59,849 nt of DNA from contig JAAENC010000064.1 of NCBI GenBank assembly GCA_024224815.1, positions 1 through 59,849 on the forward strand, in the 5' to 3' direction. Positions 7,907 to 17,979 of this stretch are shown in pieces; position 1 is the stretch's first letter; every line of letters begins with the position of its first letter. A program made the translations under genes and the position numbers. The DNA is from Chloroflexota bacterium (GTDB lineage Bacteria; Chloroflexota; Anaerolineae; Anaerolineales; Villigracilaceae). Below the pieces are notes generated by a model, which did no database searches, had not been told where the DNA came from, and saw only the letters and a list, made by a program, of their open reading frames with translations.

Positions 7907-10456
7907 TTATTTTTTACTTTTCTTCGTAGTAGAGCCTTGCATTAGCGCGGCCTCTAAAACTTCGGCTACAGTTTCAACAGGAATAAAGGTCATCACTTTT
8001 TTGACTTCTTCAGGTATATCATCCAAGTCTCTTTCGTTATCTTTTGGCAAAATGATTGTCCGTAATCCAAAACGATGTGCAGCGAGAACCTTCTCTTTTA
8101 GCCCACCGATCGGCAAAACACGTCCGCGTAATGTGATTTCTCCTGTCATACCTACGCCTTTTTTTACCTTGCGACGAGTTAGCAAAGAAACCAATGCCGT
8201 AATAATTGTCACACCTGCCGAGGGGCCATCTTTTCGTTGTGCGCCAGCCGGAACATGCAAATGAATATCAGATTGATCGTAAAACTCAGGATCAACGCCC
8301 AATTTCTTTGCACGCGAACGAACATAAGAGAGCGCAGCTCGCGCAGATTCTTGCATTACATTACCAAGAGAACCCGTAATCTGAAAACCTTTTGAGCCGG
8401 GCATTTTCGTCGCTTCAACAAAGAGAACATTCCCGCCATAAGCTGTCCAGGCCAAACCTGCCGCCACGCCAGGAATAGAGGTGCGCTTTTTCAAATCTTC
8501 TGCATCTCTGTAAATTGGATGGTCAAGAAATTCTTCTACAGCCTTCGGTGTTATCTTCGGCGAATATTCTTTTTCTTCTGAAATAAAAGTGCCTATCTTA
8601 CGACAAACAGAGCCTATTTTACGCTCCAGGTTACGTACACCTGCTTCACGTGTATATCCATTAATTAATTTGCGCAAGCTAGCAACGGTAAAACTGACTT
8701 CCTTTTTATAAAGGCTATTTTCCCGAATTTGACGCGGAATTAAATATCCTTTGGCAATCTCGATCTTTTCTCTTTCTGTATAACCTGAAAGGTAAATTAC
8801 TTCCATACGGTCAAGCAAAGGTCGCGGAATAGTCCCTAAAGAATTCGCCGTTGTGATAAACATAACCTGTGAAAGGTCAAAAGCGACTTCAAGATAATGG
8901 TCGCGGAATTCTGAATTTTGCTCGGGATCAAGCACTTCTAATAAAGCAGAAGCCGGATTTCCTTGAAAATTCGCAACTAGCTTGTCGATCTCGTCCAGCA
9001 TAAAAACCGGATTTTTCGTCTCTGCACGTCGTAAAGCCTGAAGAATACGCCCCGGTAAAGCACCGATATAAGTGCGGCGATGCCCTCGAATTTCGGCTTC
9101 ATCTCGCACACCACCCAAAGAGATACGGATAAACTCTCGCCCCATCGCATGAGCGATAGATCGTCCCAGAGATGTTTTACCAACACCTGGCGGCCCAACA
9201 AAACAAAGAATAACGCCTTCGCGTTCTTTACGAATCAGGTCTTTGCTTTTCTTAAAAGTCCCTTTTCGCTCAATACTCAGGCCACGAATTGCCAAAAACT
9301 CTAAAATGCGGTCTTTAACGTCTTCAAGACCGTAATGATCTCTATTTAAAACTTTGCGAGCATGTGTTAGCTCAAGATTATCATCTGTAGATTTAGACCA
9401 AGGCAAAGAAACCAACCAGTCAAGGTAGGAGCGAATCACACCGTACTCAGCAGCTGCTGTTGGCATACGAGACATACGATCTAACTCATGAAGCGCTTGC
9501 TTTTCTGCTTCTTCTGACATTTTTGCTTCTTCAATTTTCTGTCGAAACTCCTCAGCTTCAACGGTTTGCTCGTCTCGTTCGCCTAATTCTTTTTGAATTG
9601 CCTTGAGTTGTTCGCGCAGGAAATAGTCTCGCTGCACTTTTTCTATTTCACCGCGTGCTTCATTTTGAATTTTTTGCCCCAACTGCAAAACCTGATTTTC
9701 ACGCGCCAATAAGGCAACCAGTTTCTGAAGCTTTGCTTCGGTCGAATCAATAGCAAGAATTTCCTGCGAATCTTCCATTTCCATTCGCTGAAAATTTGCA
9801 ATTGTATAAGTAGTCTCCAAAGGGTCAGTCAACGAAGAGATTGAACCGATCAATTCTTCAGGGAAAGAGGGAATCATCTCTGCTATTTGAGAAAATTGAT
9901 CACGAGCATTTCGCGTCAAGGCATCTATTTGCAAGCCTTCTTCTTCGATCTCCGGTGAAAGCTCTATTTTTGCCTTCAAATAAGGTTCTCTTTCAACAAC
10001 TTCCCCAAGACGAAAACGCTCAATACCTTGCACCAATAAACGGATCGTACCATCAGGCGCACGCAAAAGTCGATGAACGGTAGCCACTGTCCCCACGTCA
10101 TAGAGATCTTCGGGGCCGGGTTCTTCCAGCTCAGGTTTACGGCTGGCGACTAATCCCACCAGCTTATCTCCTGAGAGAATATCATCAACCAGCTTTATTG
10201 AACGAGGTTGCCCAACAGTAAGCGGAACAGCCGTTTGCGGGTATACGACCACACCGCGCAAAGGCAAAATCGGCAAAACATCAGGAATGCTCGCATCCCC
10301 AAAAGCAAGTTTTTTATTCGATGAGTCATTATTCTCATCATCATTTTCAAAGTTAGAAAAAATAGAAGGCACTAAAAGCTCCATTAAAGACGAATCGTTC
10401 TCCCAAACCCAATTAAACCAATCGGCTGTATTTTCATACCAACGTGATGCACTCAT
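7907..10456 (-). CDS. lon: ATP-dependent Lon protease (LonA type)
   Basis: An 849-residue cytosolic AAA+ serine protease that degrades misfolded and regulatory proteins. Domains in order: a short acidic N-terminal extension (1-60), the Lon substrate-binding domain (from [11 protein letters not shown]), a coiled-coil region, the ATPase (Walker [12 protein letters not shown], Walker B FMLDEIDK) and the protease with Ser746 (DGPSAG) and Lys789 (GGLKEK). The Ser-Lys spacing of 43 equals that of E. coli Lon. It starts five bases after hsp20. The first 45 residues are rich in Asn/Asp/Trp and unusual; a start further in cannot be excluded. Confidence 0.97.
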   Translation of the reverse strand: MSASRWYENTADWFNWVWENDSSLMELLVPSIFSNFENDDENNDSSNKKLAFGDASIPDVLPILPLRGVVVYPQTAVPLTVGQPRSIKLVDDILSGDKLVGLVASRKPELEEPGPEDLYDVGTVATVHRLLRAPDGTIRLLVQGIERFRLGEVVEREPYLKAKIELSPEIEEEGLQIDALTRNARDQFSQIAEMIPSFPEELIGSISSLTDPLETTYTIANFQRMEMEDSQEILAIDSTEAKLQKLVALLARENQVLQLGQKIQNEARGEIEKVQRDYFLREQLKAIQKELGERDEQTVEAEEFRQKIEEAKMSEEAEKQALHELDRMSRMPTAAAEYGVIRSYLDWLVSLPWSKSTDDNLELTHARKVLNRDHYGLEDVKDRILEFLAIRGLSIERKGTFKKSKDLIRKEREGVILCFVGPPGVGKTSLGRSIAHAMGREFIRISLGGVRDEAEIRGHRRTYIGALPGRILQALRRAETKNPVFMLDEIDKLVANFQGNPASALLEVLDPEQNSEFRDHYLEVAFDLSQVMFITTANSLGTIPRPLLDRMEVIYLSGYTEREKIEIAKGYLIPRQIRENSLYKKEVSFTVASLRKLINGYTREAGVRNLERKIGSVCRKIGTFISEEKEYSPKITPKAVEEFLDHPIYRDAEDLKKRTSIPGVAAGLAWTAYGGNVLFVEATKMPGSKGFQITGSLGNVMQESARAALSYVRSRAKKLGVDPEFYDQSDIHLHVPAGAQRKDGPSAGVTIITALVSLLTRRKVKKGVGMTGEITLRGRVLPIGGLKEKVLAAHRFGLRTIILPKDNERDLDDIPEEVKKVMTFIPVETVAEVLEAALMQGSTTKKSKK

Positions 10457-10461
10457 AAAAA

Positions 10462-10878
10462 TTATTCTTCCTGTATATCAATTTTTAGGGCTTTCAATTT
10501 AGGTAATTTGACGATAAAAAATCCATCTTCATACTCAGCACTCGCATTTTCAAGATCAACAGGATTAGGGAGACTGACCGCGCTTGTAAATTTTCCGCAA
10601 CGGATTTCCATCTGATGATAAGCGCGTCGCTCCTGAACATCGGGCCTGCTGCCGCTAATAATCAAAAAACCCTCATCAACGCTTACCGTGAAATCTGCCT
10701 CACTCATCCCGGCGATCTCCAGACGGGCAATATACGCATCATCTGTCTCATACATATCTGTTGGCGGACTCCAGATCTTTGAGCGCACATGCATTTCCCA
10801 GCCAACAGACTGCTTAACCGGATAACGTCCTGCACCAGATTCAGATTTCTTTTTATCTTTACGGATATTAATTGGCAT
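10462..10878 (-). CDS. Small heat shock protein (Hsp20/alpha-crystallin)
   Basis: A 138-residue holdase chaperone. The alpha-crystallin domain covers about 38-130, including the typical turn [13 protein letters not shown] and the end [17 protein letters not shown] (family pattern A-x-x-x-x-G-x-L/F). The C-terminal IxI motif is represented by LKIDIQ. It leads the operon with lon directly downstream (five bases), joining a chaperone that holds unfolded proteins to the protease that removes them. AGAGGAG precedes the ATG. No CIRCE element is seen upstream. Confidence 0.95.
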   Translation of the reverse strand: MPINIRKDKKKSESGAGRYPVKQSVGWEMHVRSKIWSPPTDMYETDDAYIARLEIAGMSEADFTVSVDEGFLIISGSRPDVQERRAYHQMEIRCGKFTSAVSLPNPVDLENASAEYEDGFFIVKLPKLKALKIDIQEE

Positions 10879-10913
10879 ACGCCTCTCCTCTTAAATACAG
10901 TGAGTGGCAAAAT

Positions 10914-10964
10914 AAAAGAAACTCGGTTTTTTTTAGAAAATTCTATATTAGCCAAGTTTCTTTT
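10914..10964. promoter_or_regulatory. Inverted repeat upstream of hsp20
   Basis: AAAAGAAACTCGG (10914-10926) and CCAAGTTTCTTTT (10952-10964) are inverted with one mismatch and a 25-base AT-rich spacer containing TAATAT. It lies 36-86 bases ahead of the hsp20 start. It could be a regulator site spanning the promoter or a long-loop hairpin; it does not match CIRCE. Confidence 0.4.
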
Positions 10965-11075
10965 TTCATATCATTCTAAATTTCAGTTCCCTATAAATAG
11001 GATAAGTCAAACAATTATACCGTCAAAAAATCGCTCTTCTATTAGTTTTTTGAAAGATTTTTGTCTGCCAATCTT

Positions 11076-11111
11076 TAAAAAACAAACCCACCCCAAAATT
11101 CCGGGATGGGT
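11076..11111 (-). terminator. Terminator after tRNA-Arg
   Basis: On the minus strand ACCCATCCC pairs with GGGGTGGGT (genomic arms 11086-11094 and 11103-11111, one G-T pair), followed by TTTGTTTTTTA. It begins 10 bases past the tRNA 3' end and separates it from the hsp20 operon. Confidence 0.75.
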
Positions 11112-11120
11112 CACTATCTG

Positions 11121-11194
<74 letters not shown>

Positions 11195-11208
11195 TTGTTT
11201 TTTTAGTA

Positions 11209-11643
11209 CTACTCGCTACAGGGTCGTATTCCACGATAGACACGAACACCTGCTAAAGTTTTCAAAATCGTCATCTCCGGCCTAGCCAATTCCTGCGCCA
11301 GCTCTCGCGAAGTCATCGGCCTATTCCCATTTACGAGAAAAACACGGAAGACTGATTCTACCAATGAAGTTCTCGCTGTCAAGAACTCCGGTGCAAGTGC
11401 GCAATGCGACATCAGCGTATGCAACATGCCATCCACAACTTTGACTTCGGCTGTTTCCGGGTCTATCCAATCAATCATATCATCGCCCTGCCAAGCGACA
11501 AAAGTTTCCTGGTGCTCAGCACACATAACAGAACGCAAATGAATTCGCCAATTTCTCTCATTATTCTGCCACCAATCAAAGTCAACATGAAAAGGCGTAT
11601 CTAAAGTTGGTTTTACCAAACTGAACGTTTTTTTTGCAGTCAT
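11209..11643 (-). CDS. Unknown protein with a winged-helix-like C-terminus
   Basis: A 144-residue protein of no family I can name. Residues 1-100 are rich in Trp and acidic residues (DFDWWQNNERNW, FVAWQGDDMIDWID). Residues 105-140 (RPMTSRELAQELARPEMTIL and on to VYRGIRP) look like a helix-turn-helix or winged-helix segment of the type in which a repressor reads DNA or a partner. The ATG directly follows the stop of the 530-residue gene with no gap, so the two are co-translated. Its tail runs to within 15 bases of tRNA-Arg. Confidence 0.7.
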   Translation of the reverse strand: MTAKKTFSLVKPTLDTPFHVDFDWWQNNERNWRIHLRSVMCAEHQETFVAWQGDDMIDWIDPETAEVKVVDGMLHTLMSHCALAPEFLTARTSLVESVFRVFLVNGNRPMTSRELAQELARPEMTILKTLAGVRVYRGIRPCSE

Positions 11644-13236
11644 CTACACCTCTTCTTTGCTGGTTAGCTCGTCGTTTAGGTGGAAATAAAGATCACCAAC
11701 ATGCTCTGCCCATGGACTTGTTGCCAATAAACTAAAAAGCGGTGCCGGTGGGCAGCGTTTGAGCAAATTAATTGCCGAATATAACTCCTGCGCATGGATA
11801 TGACCCTGTGGGTTTAATTTCTTTAGTTCTTCCATTACACTTCGAACCAAAGTTTCAAACTGTTTATTGCTTTTTTGTGTTAATTCCCAAGCTTTATCTT
11901 GTGCTTCAGCATCAGGAACAGCAAGAATCATTCGATCTTCAAACTTGGCATTGATCACTTGTTTTAATGTAGCAAAAACAAGTCCGCCATCCGATCCCGC
12001 CATCACGGTACGCACCCAGTCACGCTTGCTACGATGTGTTTGCGCTTGAATAATCACCTCACCGGCGGCCTTTCCATGACGAATATCTATTAGGCTCCCG
12101 GGGATCAATCCTTTTTCCTTATACCATTCTTTCAGCCCATAAACATAACGATTGTCTTTGACAACCCAAGCCGGCATTCTCTCACCGCCATCACCATCGA
12201 TCAAAGTAAAGCGAATTCGGGGAGACTCATAGGCAGATGGAAAAAATGAGCGCAGTCGTTCTGATATCGGGAAAGTGCCTAAGCGCCAATGCGGATATAA
12301 GAGAGATATTGTTGCCTTTTTGGAAGTGTCTGCATCGACAGTGATCTTGCTCAATTCATCATCCAATTTTGCTTCAAGAGCAAGCATTTCATCGGATAAT
12401 GTAGAACGGTCTAAATCTACAGGGTCGTACTGGAGCATTTTAGGCACATTGCGAACTTCTTCTGGCTCCAAACGTTCCAAGCACCACAAAACAGCACCTG
12501 TTGCACCGACTTCGTCAAAGCGAGAATCTTCCTTCAAGGCAAAGTTGAGCGAGAATTCTGTCAGGCTGGGGTTATCGCCTTCGGGAAAGTCAATATCTTT
12601 CATCAAGACAGAAGTTTCCAGTGGCTCGCCTTCTGCCATATCCAGAATAGCTTCTGCCAGGTTAAGATGCCCAACGTTTACATCTACAAGTAATGCCCGC
12701 GGGAACCAATGGTTGGCGATGCTGACCAGCTCATCCCCTGCTTCCAAAGCGGTAGCAAGTTTATTTACAAGAGCGTCCCCATATTCATCCATTATTGCTT
12801 CTAATTCGACATCCCCACTCCCCTCGCCGACATCTCCGCTCTCATTAAGGGCATGATTTTCTACACCCATTGCAAAAAGATGTTCATCGCCGCCTTCCAT
12901 CTCAACGGTCATTACATCAAAAGCATCGTTCTCAGGATTTTTACCTTCGCGAACAGAAAGGACTTTTCCTTTTTGCCAACCCAACGCGGGGAAAGCCAAC
13001 TCATCGCCAGCCTGATATTTTTCTTTGGGGAGAAATACCTCCCCTGACCCTTTTCTTTTTTCTAAAATGGCTTCTTCTTCAAAACGAATCCGCTCTGCGA
13101 TCAATGCTTCAACCAGCTCACTTGTTTCCGATGGTGTTTCACGCTCAAAAAGGTAAGTTAGCAGAAAATCGGCATCACTTTTTTTGACTTCAAAGGATTG
13201 CCAGTAGGAAGCAGAGAGAGAGGATGGAAGATTCAT
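11644..13236 (-). CDS. Large acidic protein of unknown function
   Basis: 530 residues, soluble, acidic, without membrane segments or a signal peptide. The opening PSSLSASYWQSFEVKKSDAD and the PKEKYQAGDELAFPALGWQK stretch (about 70-90) look like a small beta-barrel; the rest (DGDGGERMPAWVVKDNRYVY, then GLKEWYKEKGLIPGSLIDI) resembles DNA- or RNA-binding barrel elements, but I recognise no catalytic motif. It is paired without a gap with the 144-residue gene downstream. The pair may form one complex with a nucleic-acid role; this is inference. Confidence 0.72.
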   Translation of the reverse strand: MNLPSSLSASYWQSFEVKKSDADFLLTYLFERETPSETSELVEALIAERIRFEEEAILEKRKGSGEVFLPKEKYQAGDELAFPALGWQKGKVLSVREGKNPENDAFDVMTVEMEGGDEHLFAMGVENHALNESGDVGEGSGDVELEAIMDEYGDALVNKLATALEAGDELVSIANHWFPRALLVDVNVGHLNLAEAILDMAEGEPLETSVLMKDIDFPEGDNPSLTEFSLNFALKEDSRFDEVGATGAVLWCLERLEPEEVRNVPKMLQYDPVDLDRSTLSDEMLALEAKLDDELSKITVDADTSKKATISLLYPHWRLGTFPISERLRSFFPSAYESPRIRFTLIDGDGGERMPAWVVKDNRYVYGLKEWYKEKGLIPGSLIDIRHGKAAGEVIIQAQTHRSKRDWVRTVMAGSDGGLVFATLKQVINAKFEDRMILAVPDAEAQDKAWELTQKSNKQFETLVRSVMEELKKLNPQGHIHAQELYSAINLLKRCPPAPLFSLLATSPWAEHVGDLYFHLNDELTSKEEV

Positions 13237-13406
13237 TTTTTGTTGCCTTTAATTACAATTTTATTCAATTTAGAAGAAAAGATCACTTGGATAACAAGCG
13301 GCTTATTATACCCTAGCAATCTTTAATCTTCAACTTGACGACGAAAAACAAGGGTGATAAACTCCACTAAGTTCTAATAATCAGATTAATAGAATAGGTA
13401 TAAATA

Positions 13407-14069
13407 ATGCAAGAAAATCTTTCTGAGTTTTTGAAGTATCTTACATCGCTAAAAAAGGATGAGGAAGACAAAATACCGGCTCTGGATGAGCTAAGCAAGG
13501 ATTTGGGAATCAATCGCGCTGCTCTCCGAGAACAAGTCGCTGTCGCACGTGCTTTGGGCTTGGTTGCCATTAAGCCACGTGTCGGCACACGACGACTCGA
13601 TTACTCCTTTACCCCCGCCCTCCAACAAAGCCTCGGCTATGCAATATCGCTTGACCGAGCAAATTTTGATAAATATTCCGACTTACGAGCGCATGTAGAG
13701 TCGGCTTATTTTCATCAAGCCGTTAAGGAGTTGCGCAAAGAAGATATAGCAAAATTAAAAGATTTAGTAAGTAGAGCATGGGAGAAATTGCGCGGTACAC
13801 CTGCCATGATCCCCCACCAAGAACACCGTGATCTACACTTAATGATGTACTGTCGCTTAGACAATGTTTTCATCACCGGCATATTAGAAGCATATTGGGA
13901 AGCTTATGAAGCTGTCGATCTAAATGTATTCACTGACTATACTTATTTAACAGATGTTTGGAAATATCACGCCAACATCGTCGAGGCAATTGAGCGTGGT
14001 GACTACGATCAGGCGCATCAATTGCTTTTGGATCACACAGAACTCATCACAGTTCGCCCCACTTCTTAA
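13407..14069 (+). CDS. GntR-family regulator, FCD (FadR-like) type
   Basis: A 220-residue regulator. Residues 25-65 form the winged helix (LDELSKDLGINRAALREQVA, then LGLVAIKPRVGTRRL). Residues 85-215 form the all-helical FCD ligand domain, with likely metal ligands in YSDLRAHVE, HRDLH and NIVEAIERGDYDQAHQLLLDH. It lies 36 bases upstream of korA in the same direction, so it probably controls the oxidoreductase and binds a carboxylate ligand, as FCD proteins commonly do. The ligand is not deducible. Confidence 0.88.
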   Translation: MQENLSEFLKYLTSLKKDEEDKIPALDELSKDLGINRAALREQVAVARALGLVAIKPRVGTRRLDYSFTPALQQSLGYAISLDRANFDKYSDLRAHVESAYFHQAVKELRKEDIAKLKDLVSRAWEKLRGTPAMIPHQEHRDLHLMMYCRLDNVFITGILEAYWEAYEAVDLNVFTDYTYLTDVWKYHANIVEAIERGDYDQAHQLLLDHTELITVRPTS

Positions 14070-14105
14070 TTTATCAGTCCAAAGAAATTTCAATTAGAGG
14101 AAGTT

Positions 14106-15905
14106 ATGAACGATAAAGTTATTAACGATTTCACGATTACAGTAGGCACAGCAAATGGTTCAGGCAGTCAAACTTCGAACCTGACTATTTTGCGCGCCCT
14201 CTTCAAAATGGGCATCCCGGTAACGGGGAAAAATATGTTCCCGTCAAATATACAAGGACTTCCCACCTGGTATACCCTCCGCTTAAGCAAAGATGGCTAC
14301 ACGGCTCGCCGCGATGAGCATGATATTGTCGTTGCAATGAATGCCAAATCTTTTGAGCGCGATGTAGCAAATGTTGAACCCGGTGGCGTTCTTTTTTACG
14401 ACAGTGCAATAAAAGCTAATATTGAGCGAGATGATATTACGATCTATCCGATGGACGTAAAAACCATCATCAAAGAGGCCGGTATTCCATCTAATTTGAA
14501 GACGATGGTAGCCAATATGGTTTATGTTGGCGTCTTGGCACAAATGCTAGGCATCGAGATTGAAAAAATCAAAATGGCGCTTGAATTTCATTTTGCAGGA
14601 AAAGAAAAGCCCGTTTCCATTAATATGGGTGTAATCGAAGCCAGTGCCAAATGGGCAAAAGACAATCTCGAAAAGAAAGACAACTTTTATGCAGAGCCAA
14701 TGGATAAAACCGATGGTCTCATTATGTCAGATGGCAACACTGCTGCCGCACTAGGCTCCATTTATGGCGGCGTACAAGTTGTTGGTTGGTATCCGATCAC
14801 CCCGGCAACCAGCTTGGTCGAGAAAATGAATGCCTATTTACCCCAACTTCGCACAGACAAAAACGGCAAGGCGACTTACGCCATTGTTCAAGCTGAAGAT
14901 GAAATTGCCGCTGCCGGGATCACGATTGGCGGTGCTTGGTCTGGGGCGCGCTCGATGACTTCCACATCGGGAGCAGGCATCAGTCTCATGGGCGAATTCG
15001 TCGGATTAGCTTATTTTGCCGAAGTGCCGATCGTTATCTGGAATATCCAGCGAATGGGACCCAGCACGGGTCTCCCCACGCGAACATCACAAGGTGACTT
15101 AAATCAGGCATATTATCTCAGCCAGGGCGATACAAAACACATCGTACTCTTGCCTGGCTCCACGCATGAATGCTTTGAATTTGGCTGGAAATCCTTTGAT
15201 ATTGCTGAACGATTGCAAACCCCTGTATTTGTTCTTAGCGATCTTGATCTTGGCCAAAATCAATCCATGAGCGAGCCTTTTGATTACCCTGATGTCCCAA
15301 TGGATCGCGGCAAAGTTCTCTGGGAAGAAGATTTCGACAAATTTGTTGAAGAGAACGGAGAATGGGGACGCTACAAAGATGTAGACGGCGACGGAATCCC
15401 CTACCGAACCCTGGCCGGAAACAGAAAAGAAGGCAGTTCTTATTTTGCGCGCGGTACCGGACACGACGCTTTTGCCCGCTACAGCGAAGACCCAGATGTA
15501 TGGATGCAAGGTATGGAACGCCTAACCCTAAAGCACGAGACTGCCCGTCAATATATCCCTGATGCAATTGTAGACAGTGTAGATGGTGCAGAAATTGGCA
15601 TTATCGCTTATGGATCATTAGATCCCGCTATCACAGAAGCACGCGATCTGCTCGCAGAAAAAGGCATCAAGACAAGTTATTTACGTCTTCGCGCTTTGCC
15701 GATCACAGACACCGTAAAAAGCTTTATTCGCAAGAACAAACAAGTTTTTGTTGTAGAAATGAACCACGACGGTCAATTACGAGAAATTTTGAACGCAAAT
15801 ATGCCCGGCGAATGCACAAAATTAGTATCATCAAATTTGAATAACGGCCTTTCTCTGACCGCAAAGTGGATTCGAGATGATGTTTTGGCAAAGAAGGAGA
15901 ATTAA
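14106..15905 (+). CDS. korA: 2-oxoacid:ferredoxin oxidoreductase, fused gamma-alpha subunit
   Basis: With KorB this enzyme oxidises a 2-oxoacid to acyl-CoA and CO2, reducing ferredoxin, or runs in reverse. The 599 residues comprise a gamma domain (about 1-190; TVGTANGSGSQTSNL, then VTGKNMFPSN) and an alpha domain (from about 210; GWYPITPATSLVEKM). This gamma-alpha order with a separate beta chain is typical of the 2-oxoglutarate/2-oxoacid branch; the substrate is not fixed by sequence. AGAGGA lies seven bases before the ATG. The beta subunit starts directly downstream. Confidence 0.92.
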   Translation: MNDKVINDFTITVGTANGSGSQTSNLTILRALFKMGIPVTGKNMFPSNIQGLPTWYTLRLSKDGYTARRDEHDIVVAMNAKSFERDVANVEPGGVLFYDSAIKANIERDDITIYPMDVKTIIKEAGIPSNLKTMVANMVYVGVLAQMLGIEIEKIKMALEFHFAGKEKPVSINMGVIEASAKWAKDNLEKKDNFYAEPMDKTDGLIMSDGNTAAALGSIYGGVQVVGWYPITPATSLVEKMNAYLPQLRTDKNGKATYAIVQAEDEIAAAGITIGGAWSGARSMTSTSGAGISLMGEFVGLAYFAEVPIVIWNIQRMGPSTGLPTRTSQGDLNQAYYLSQGDTKHIVLLPGSTHECFEFGWKSFDIAERLQTPVFVLSDLDLGQNQSMSEPFDYPDVPMDRGKVLWEEDFDKFVEENGEWGRYKDVDGDGIPYRTLAGNRKEGSSYFARGTGHDAFARYSEDPDVWMQGMERLTLKHETARQYIPDAIVDSVDGAEIGIIAYGSLDPAITEARDLLAEKGIKTSYLRLRALPITDTVKSFIRKNKQVFVVEMNHDGQLREILNANMPGECTKLVSSNLNNGLSLTAKWIRDDVLAKKEN

Positions 15906-15906
15906 G

Positions 15907-16929
15907 ATGGCACGCACAAATAATATAGGTCTTTCCAAAAGTGATTATAAGGGTCCACCCACCACGCTCTGCCAGGGATGTGGACACAACTCCATTCTCA
16001 GTCAAATTATTTCTGCCTGTTTCGAAATGGACATGGCTCCCGAAGATATTGTCAAATTCAGCGGTATCGGCTGCTCCAGCAAAGCCCCCACCTATATGCT
16101 TAATCGCTCATTTGGCTTCAATGGCCTACACGGGCGTATGCCCGCTATTGCCACAGGCGCTTTACTTGGCGACCCAACGCTAAAAGGAATCGCCATGAGC
16201 GGCGACGGAGATTCCGCCAGCATCGGTATGGGGCAATTTAAGCACGTTATGCGCCGCAACCTTCCTTTGGTTTATGTTATTGCAAATAACGGCGTTTATG
16301 GCCTTACAAAAGGGCAACTCTCAGCAACATCTGAAGTTGGCTTAACCTTAAAGAAACAAGCTATGAACGAATTAGAACCCATTGACATTTGTCTCGAAGC
16401 AATGGCATCTAATGCAACTTTTGTAGCACGCGCTTTTGCCGGCGACCCCAAACAAGTCAAAACGCTAATTAAAGCCGCGCTCCACCACAATGGAACAGCC
16501 ATTCTCGACATTATCAGCCCCTGCGTAACCTTTAATAACGCCGACTCTTCCATGCACTCTTATGCTTGGGGACGTGAAAACAAAACGCCCATTCACGATC
16601 TTTCGTTTATCCCGGCTCGAGATGAAATCATGATCGAAGATTTCGAAGAAGGTACTACACAAGATGTCACTATGCACGATGGCTCAACTATTCGCCTGCA
16701 AAAACTAGAACGTGATTACGATCCTACCGACAGGATTGCAGCCGTACAGATCATTGAAGAATCTCGCGCAAACAATCTGCTCCTGACAGGCCTGATCTAC
16801 GTTGAACCAGAACGCCTTACGCTGATGGACACGCTCAATCTTCCCGAAGAACCGATCAATCGTCTAAAAGAAAAAGACCTGCGCCCTGCACCGGAAACAA
16901 TGAAAAAAATTAACGCAGCAATGTTTTAG
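15907..16929 (+). CDS. korB: 2-oxoacid:ferredoxin oxidoreductase, beta subunit
   Basis: The thiamine diphosphate- and Fe-S-binding subunit, 340 residues. Cys ligands for a [4Fe-4S] cluster appear in TLCQGCGHNS, IGCSSKAP and SPCVTFNN. The ThDP motif is GDGDSASIGMGQFKH with the downstream NNGVYGLTKGQ. I chose ATG 15907 because AAGGAGAA lies just before it, overlapping the korA stop; an in-frame ATG 30 bases upstream lacks a ribosome site. A terminator follows 17 bases after the stop. No separate ferredoxin gene is adjacent. Confidence 0.94.
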   Translation: MARTNNIGLSKSDYKGPPTTLCQGCGHNSILSQIISACFEMDMAPEDIVKFSGIGCSSKAPTYMLNRSFGFNGLHGRMPAIATGALLGDPTLKGIAMSGDGDSASIGMGQFKHVMRRNLPLVYVIANNGVYGLTKGQLSATSEVGLTLKKQAMNELEPIDICLEAMASNATFVARAFAGDPKQVKTLIKAALHHNGTAILDIISPCVTFNNADSSMHSYAWGRENKTPIHDLSFIPARDEIMIEDFEEGTTQDVTMHDGSTIRLQKLERDYDPTDRIAAVQIIEESRANNLLLTGLIYVEPERLTLMDTLNLPEEPINRLKEKDLRPAPETMKKINAAMF

Positions 16930-16945
16930 ACTAAAAAGCCAAACG

Positions 16946-16972
16946 AAACCCCGCCAAGTTGGCGGGGTTTTT
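16946..16972 (+). terminator. Terminator after korAB
   Basis: AAACCCCGCC (16946-16955), loop AAGTT, GGCGGGGTTT (16961-16970), then TT. The ten-base stem is perfect and ends in T residues: a classic intrinsic terminator 17 bases past the korB stop. Confidence 0.92.
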
Positions 16973-17007
16973 GATTCAAGCTACAATCCCCAAAAAGGCA
17001 CTCGCTT

Positions 17008-17877
17008 ATGAATAAAACAACACTCGGTATTATTTCCGGTCTCTCAGCCACATCCATTTGGGGCGCAATGTATGTGGTCAGCAAAGCAGTTATGGCTGTT
17101 ATCCCCCCATTCTCTTTGCTCACATCTCGCCTTTTACTCGGTATTTTCACACTCTTCATTATTGCGATTGTCCAGAAAAAGCTCATTATTACAAAAAAAG
17201 CTTTTTTGGATATTTTCTGGGTTGGCTTTGTCGGCTACGGCATCTCACTAGGCTTTCAATTTGTCGGCACAAATCTTTCTACAGCCGCAAATGGCTCTCT
17301 CGTCACATCCGCAACACCTGCCTTTGTACTCATTTTTGCCGCATTCATCCTGAAAGAAAAAATCACACCCAGACGGCTTATTGCTCTAATTATTGCTTCA
17401 CTGGGTGTCTTGGCTGTAATTGACCCTCGCTCTGCCCAACTGGATTCATCACTTTTTTGGGGGAATATCAGCTTGGTCGCTGCCGCACTAACATGGGCGC
17501 TCTATTCAGTGCTTGTCCGTAAAATAACCCGTGATGTGGACGTTCTTGTTGTCAGCTTGGTTGCCTTTCTGGGCGGATTGCCGACAAGTATCACCACCAG
17601 CGCATTAGAAATCTCCACCAATGGGCTTGGTCAAATCACTCCGGGCGTGATAGCCGGAATTCTCTTCATCGGCATCATCTCAACTGGATTTGCCATGTAT
17701 TTATGGAATACCGCCTTCGCCCTTCTTGATGCCAGCCTCGCTTCCCTAACTTTTTTTGCTCAACCTGTCGTAGGTACGATTCTCAGCGCAATTTTCCTTG
17801 GCGAAACGATTACACCTCTATTTTTATTCGGGGGCTTGCTAATTGGTATCGGATTGGTAATTGCTAGCAAGGAGTAG
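17008..17877 (+). CDS. EamA/DMT-superfamily transporter
   Basis: A 289-residue inner-membrane protein with ten predicted hydrophobic segments in two EamA repeats (first about 5-140, second about 150-285). Conserved features include SGLSATSIWGAMYVVSKAV at the start and PVVGTILSAIFLGE near the end of the second repeat. Members export metabolites or amino acids; the substrate is unknown. TACAAT at 16982-16987 may be its -10 box, placed just after the korAB terminator. Confidence 0.9.
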   Translation: MNKTTLGIISGLSATSIWGAMYVVSKAVMAVIPPFSLLTSRLLLGIFTLFIIAIVQKKLIITKKAFLDIFWVGFVGYGISLGFQFVGTNLSTAANGSLVTSATPAFVLIFAAFILKEKITPRRLIALIIASLGVLAVIDPRSAQLDSSLFWGNISLVAAALTWALYSVLVRKITRDVDVLVVSLVAFLGGLPTSITTSALEISTNGLGQITPGVIAGILFIGIISTGFAMYLWNTAFALLDASLASLTFFAQPVVGTILSAIFLGETITPLFLFGGLLIGIGLVIASKE

Positions 17878-17979
17878 TCATAAATTCAGACGCGATTAAG
17901 CCCGGTTTCCTCTAGAAAATATGATATGATGCGGCGGTCGGAAAAGCCTTCTTATGCCTTCTATATCAAGGAGATAGAA

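Noticed and set aside
10879-11000. CIRCE element or sigma-32 promoter ahead of hsp20
   Set aside because: TTAGCACTC and GAGTGCTAA are absent. Only an unrelated inverted repeat is seen.
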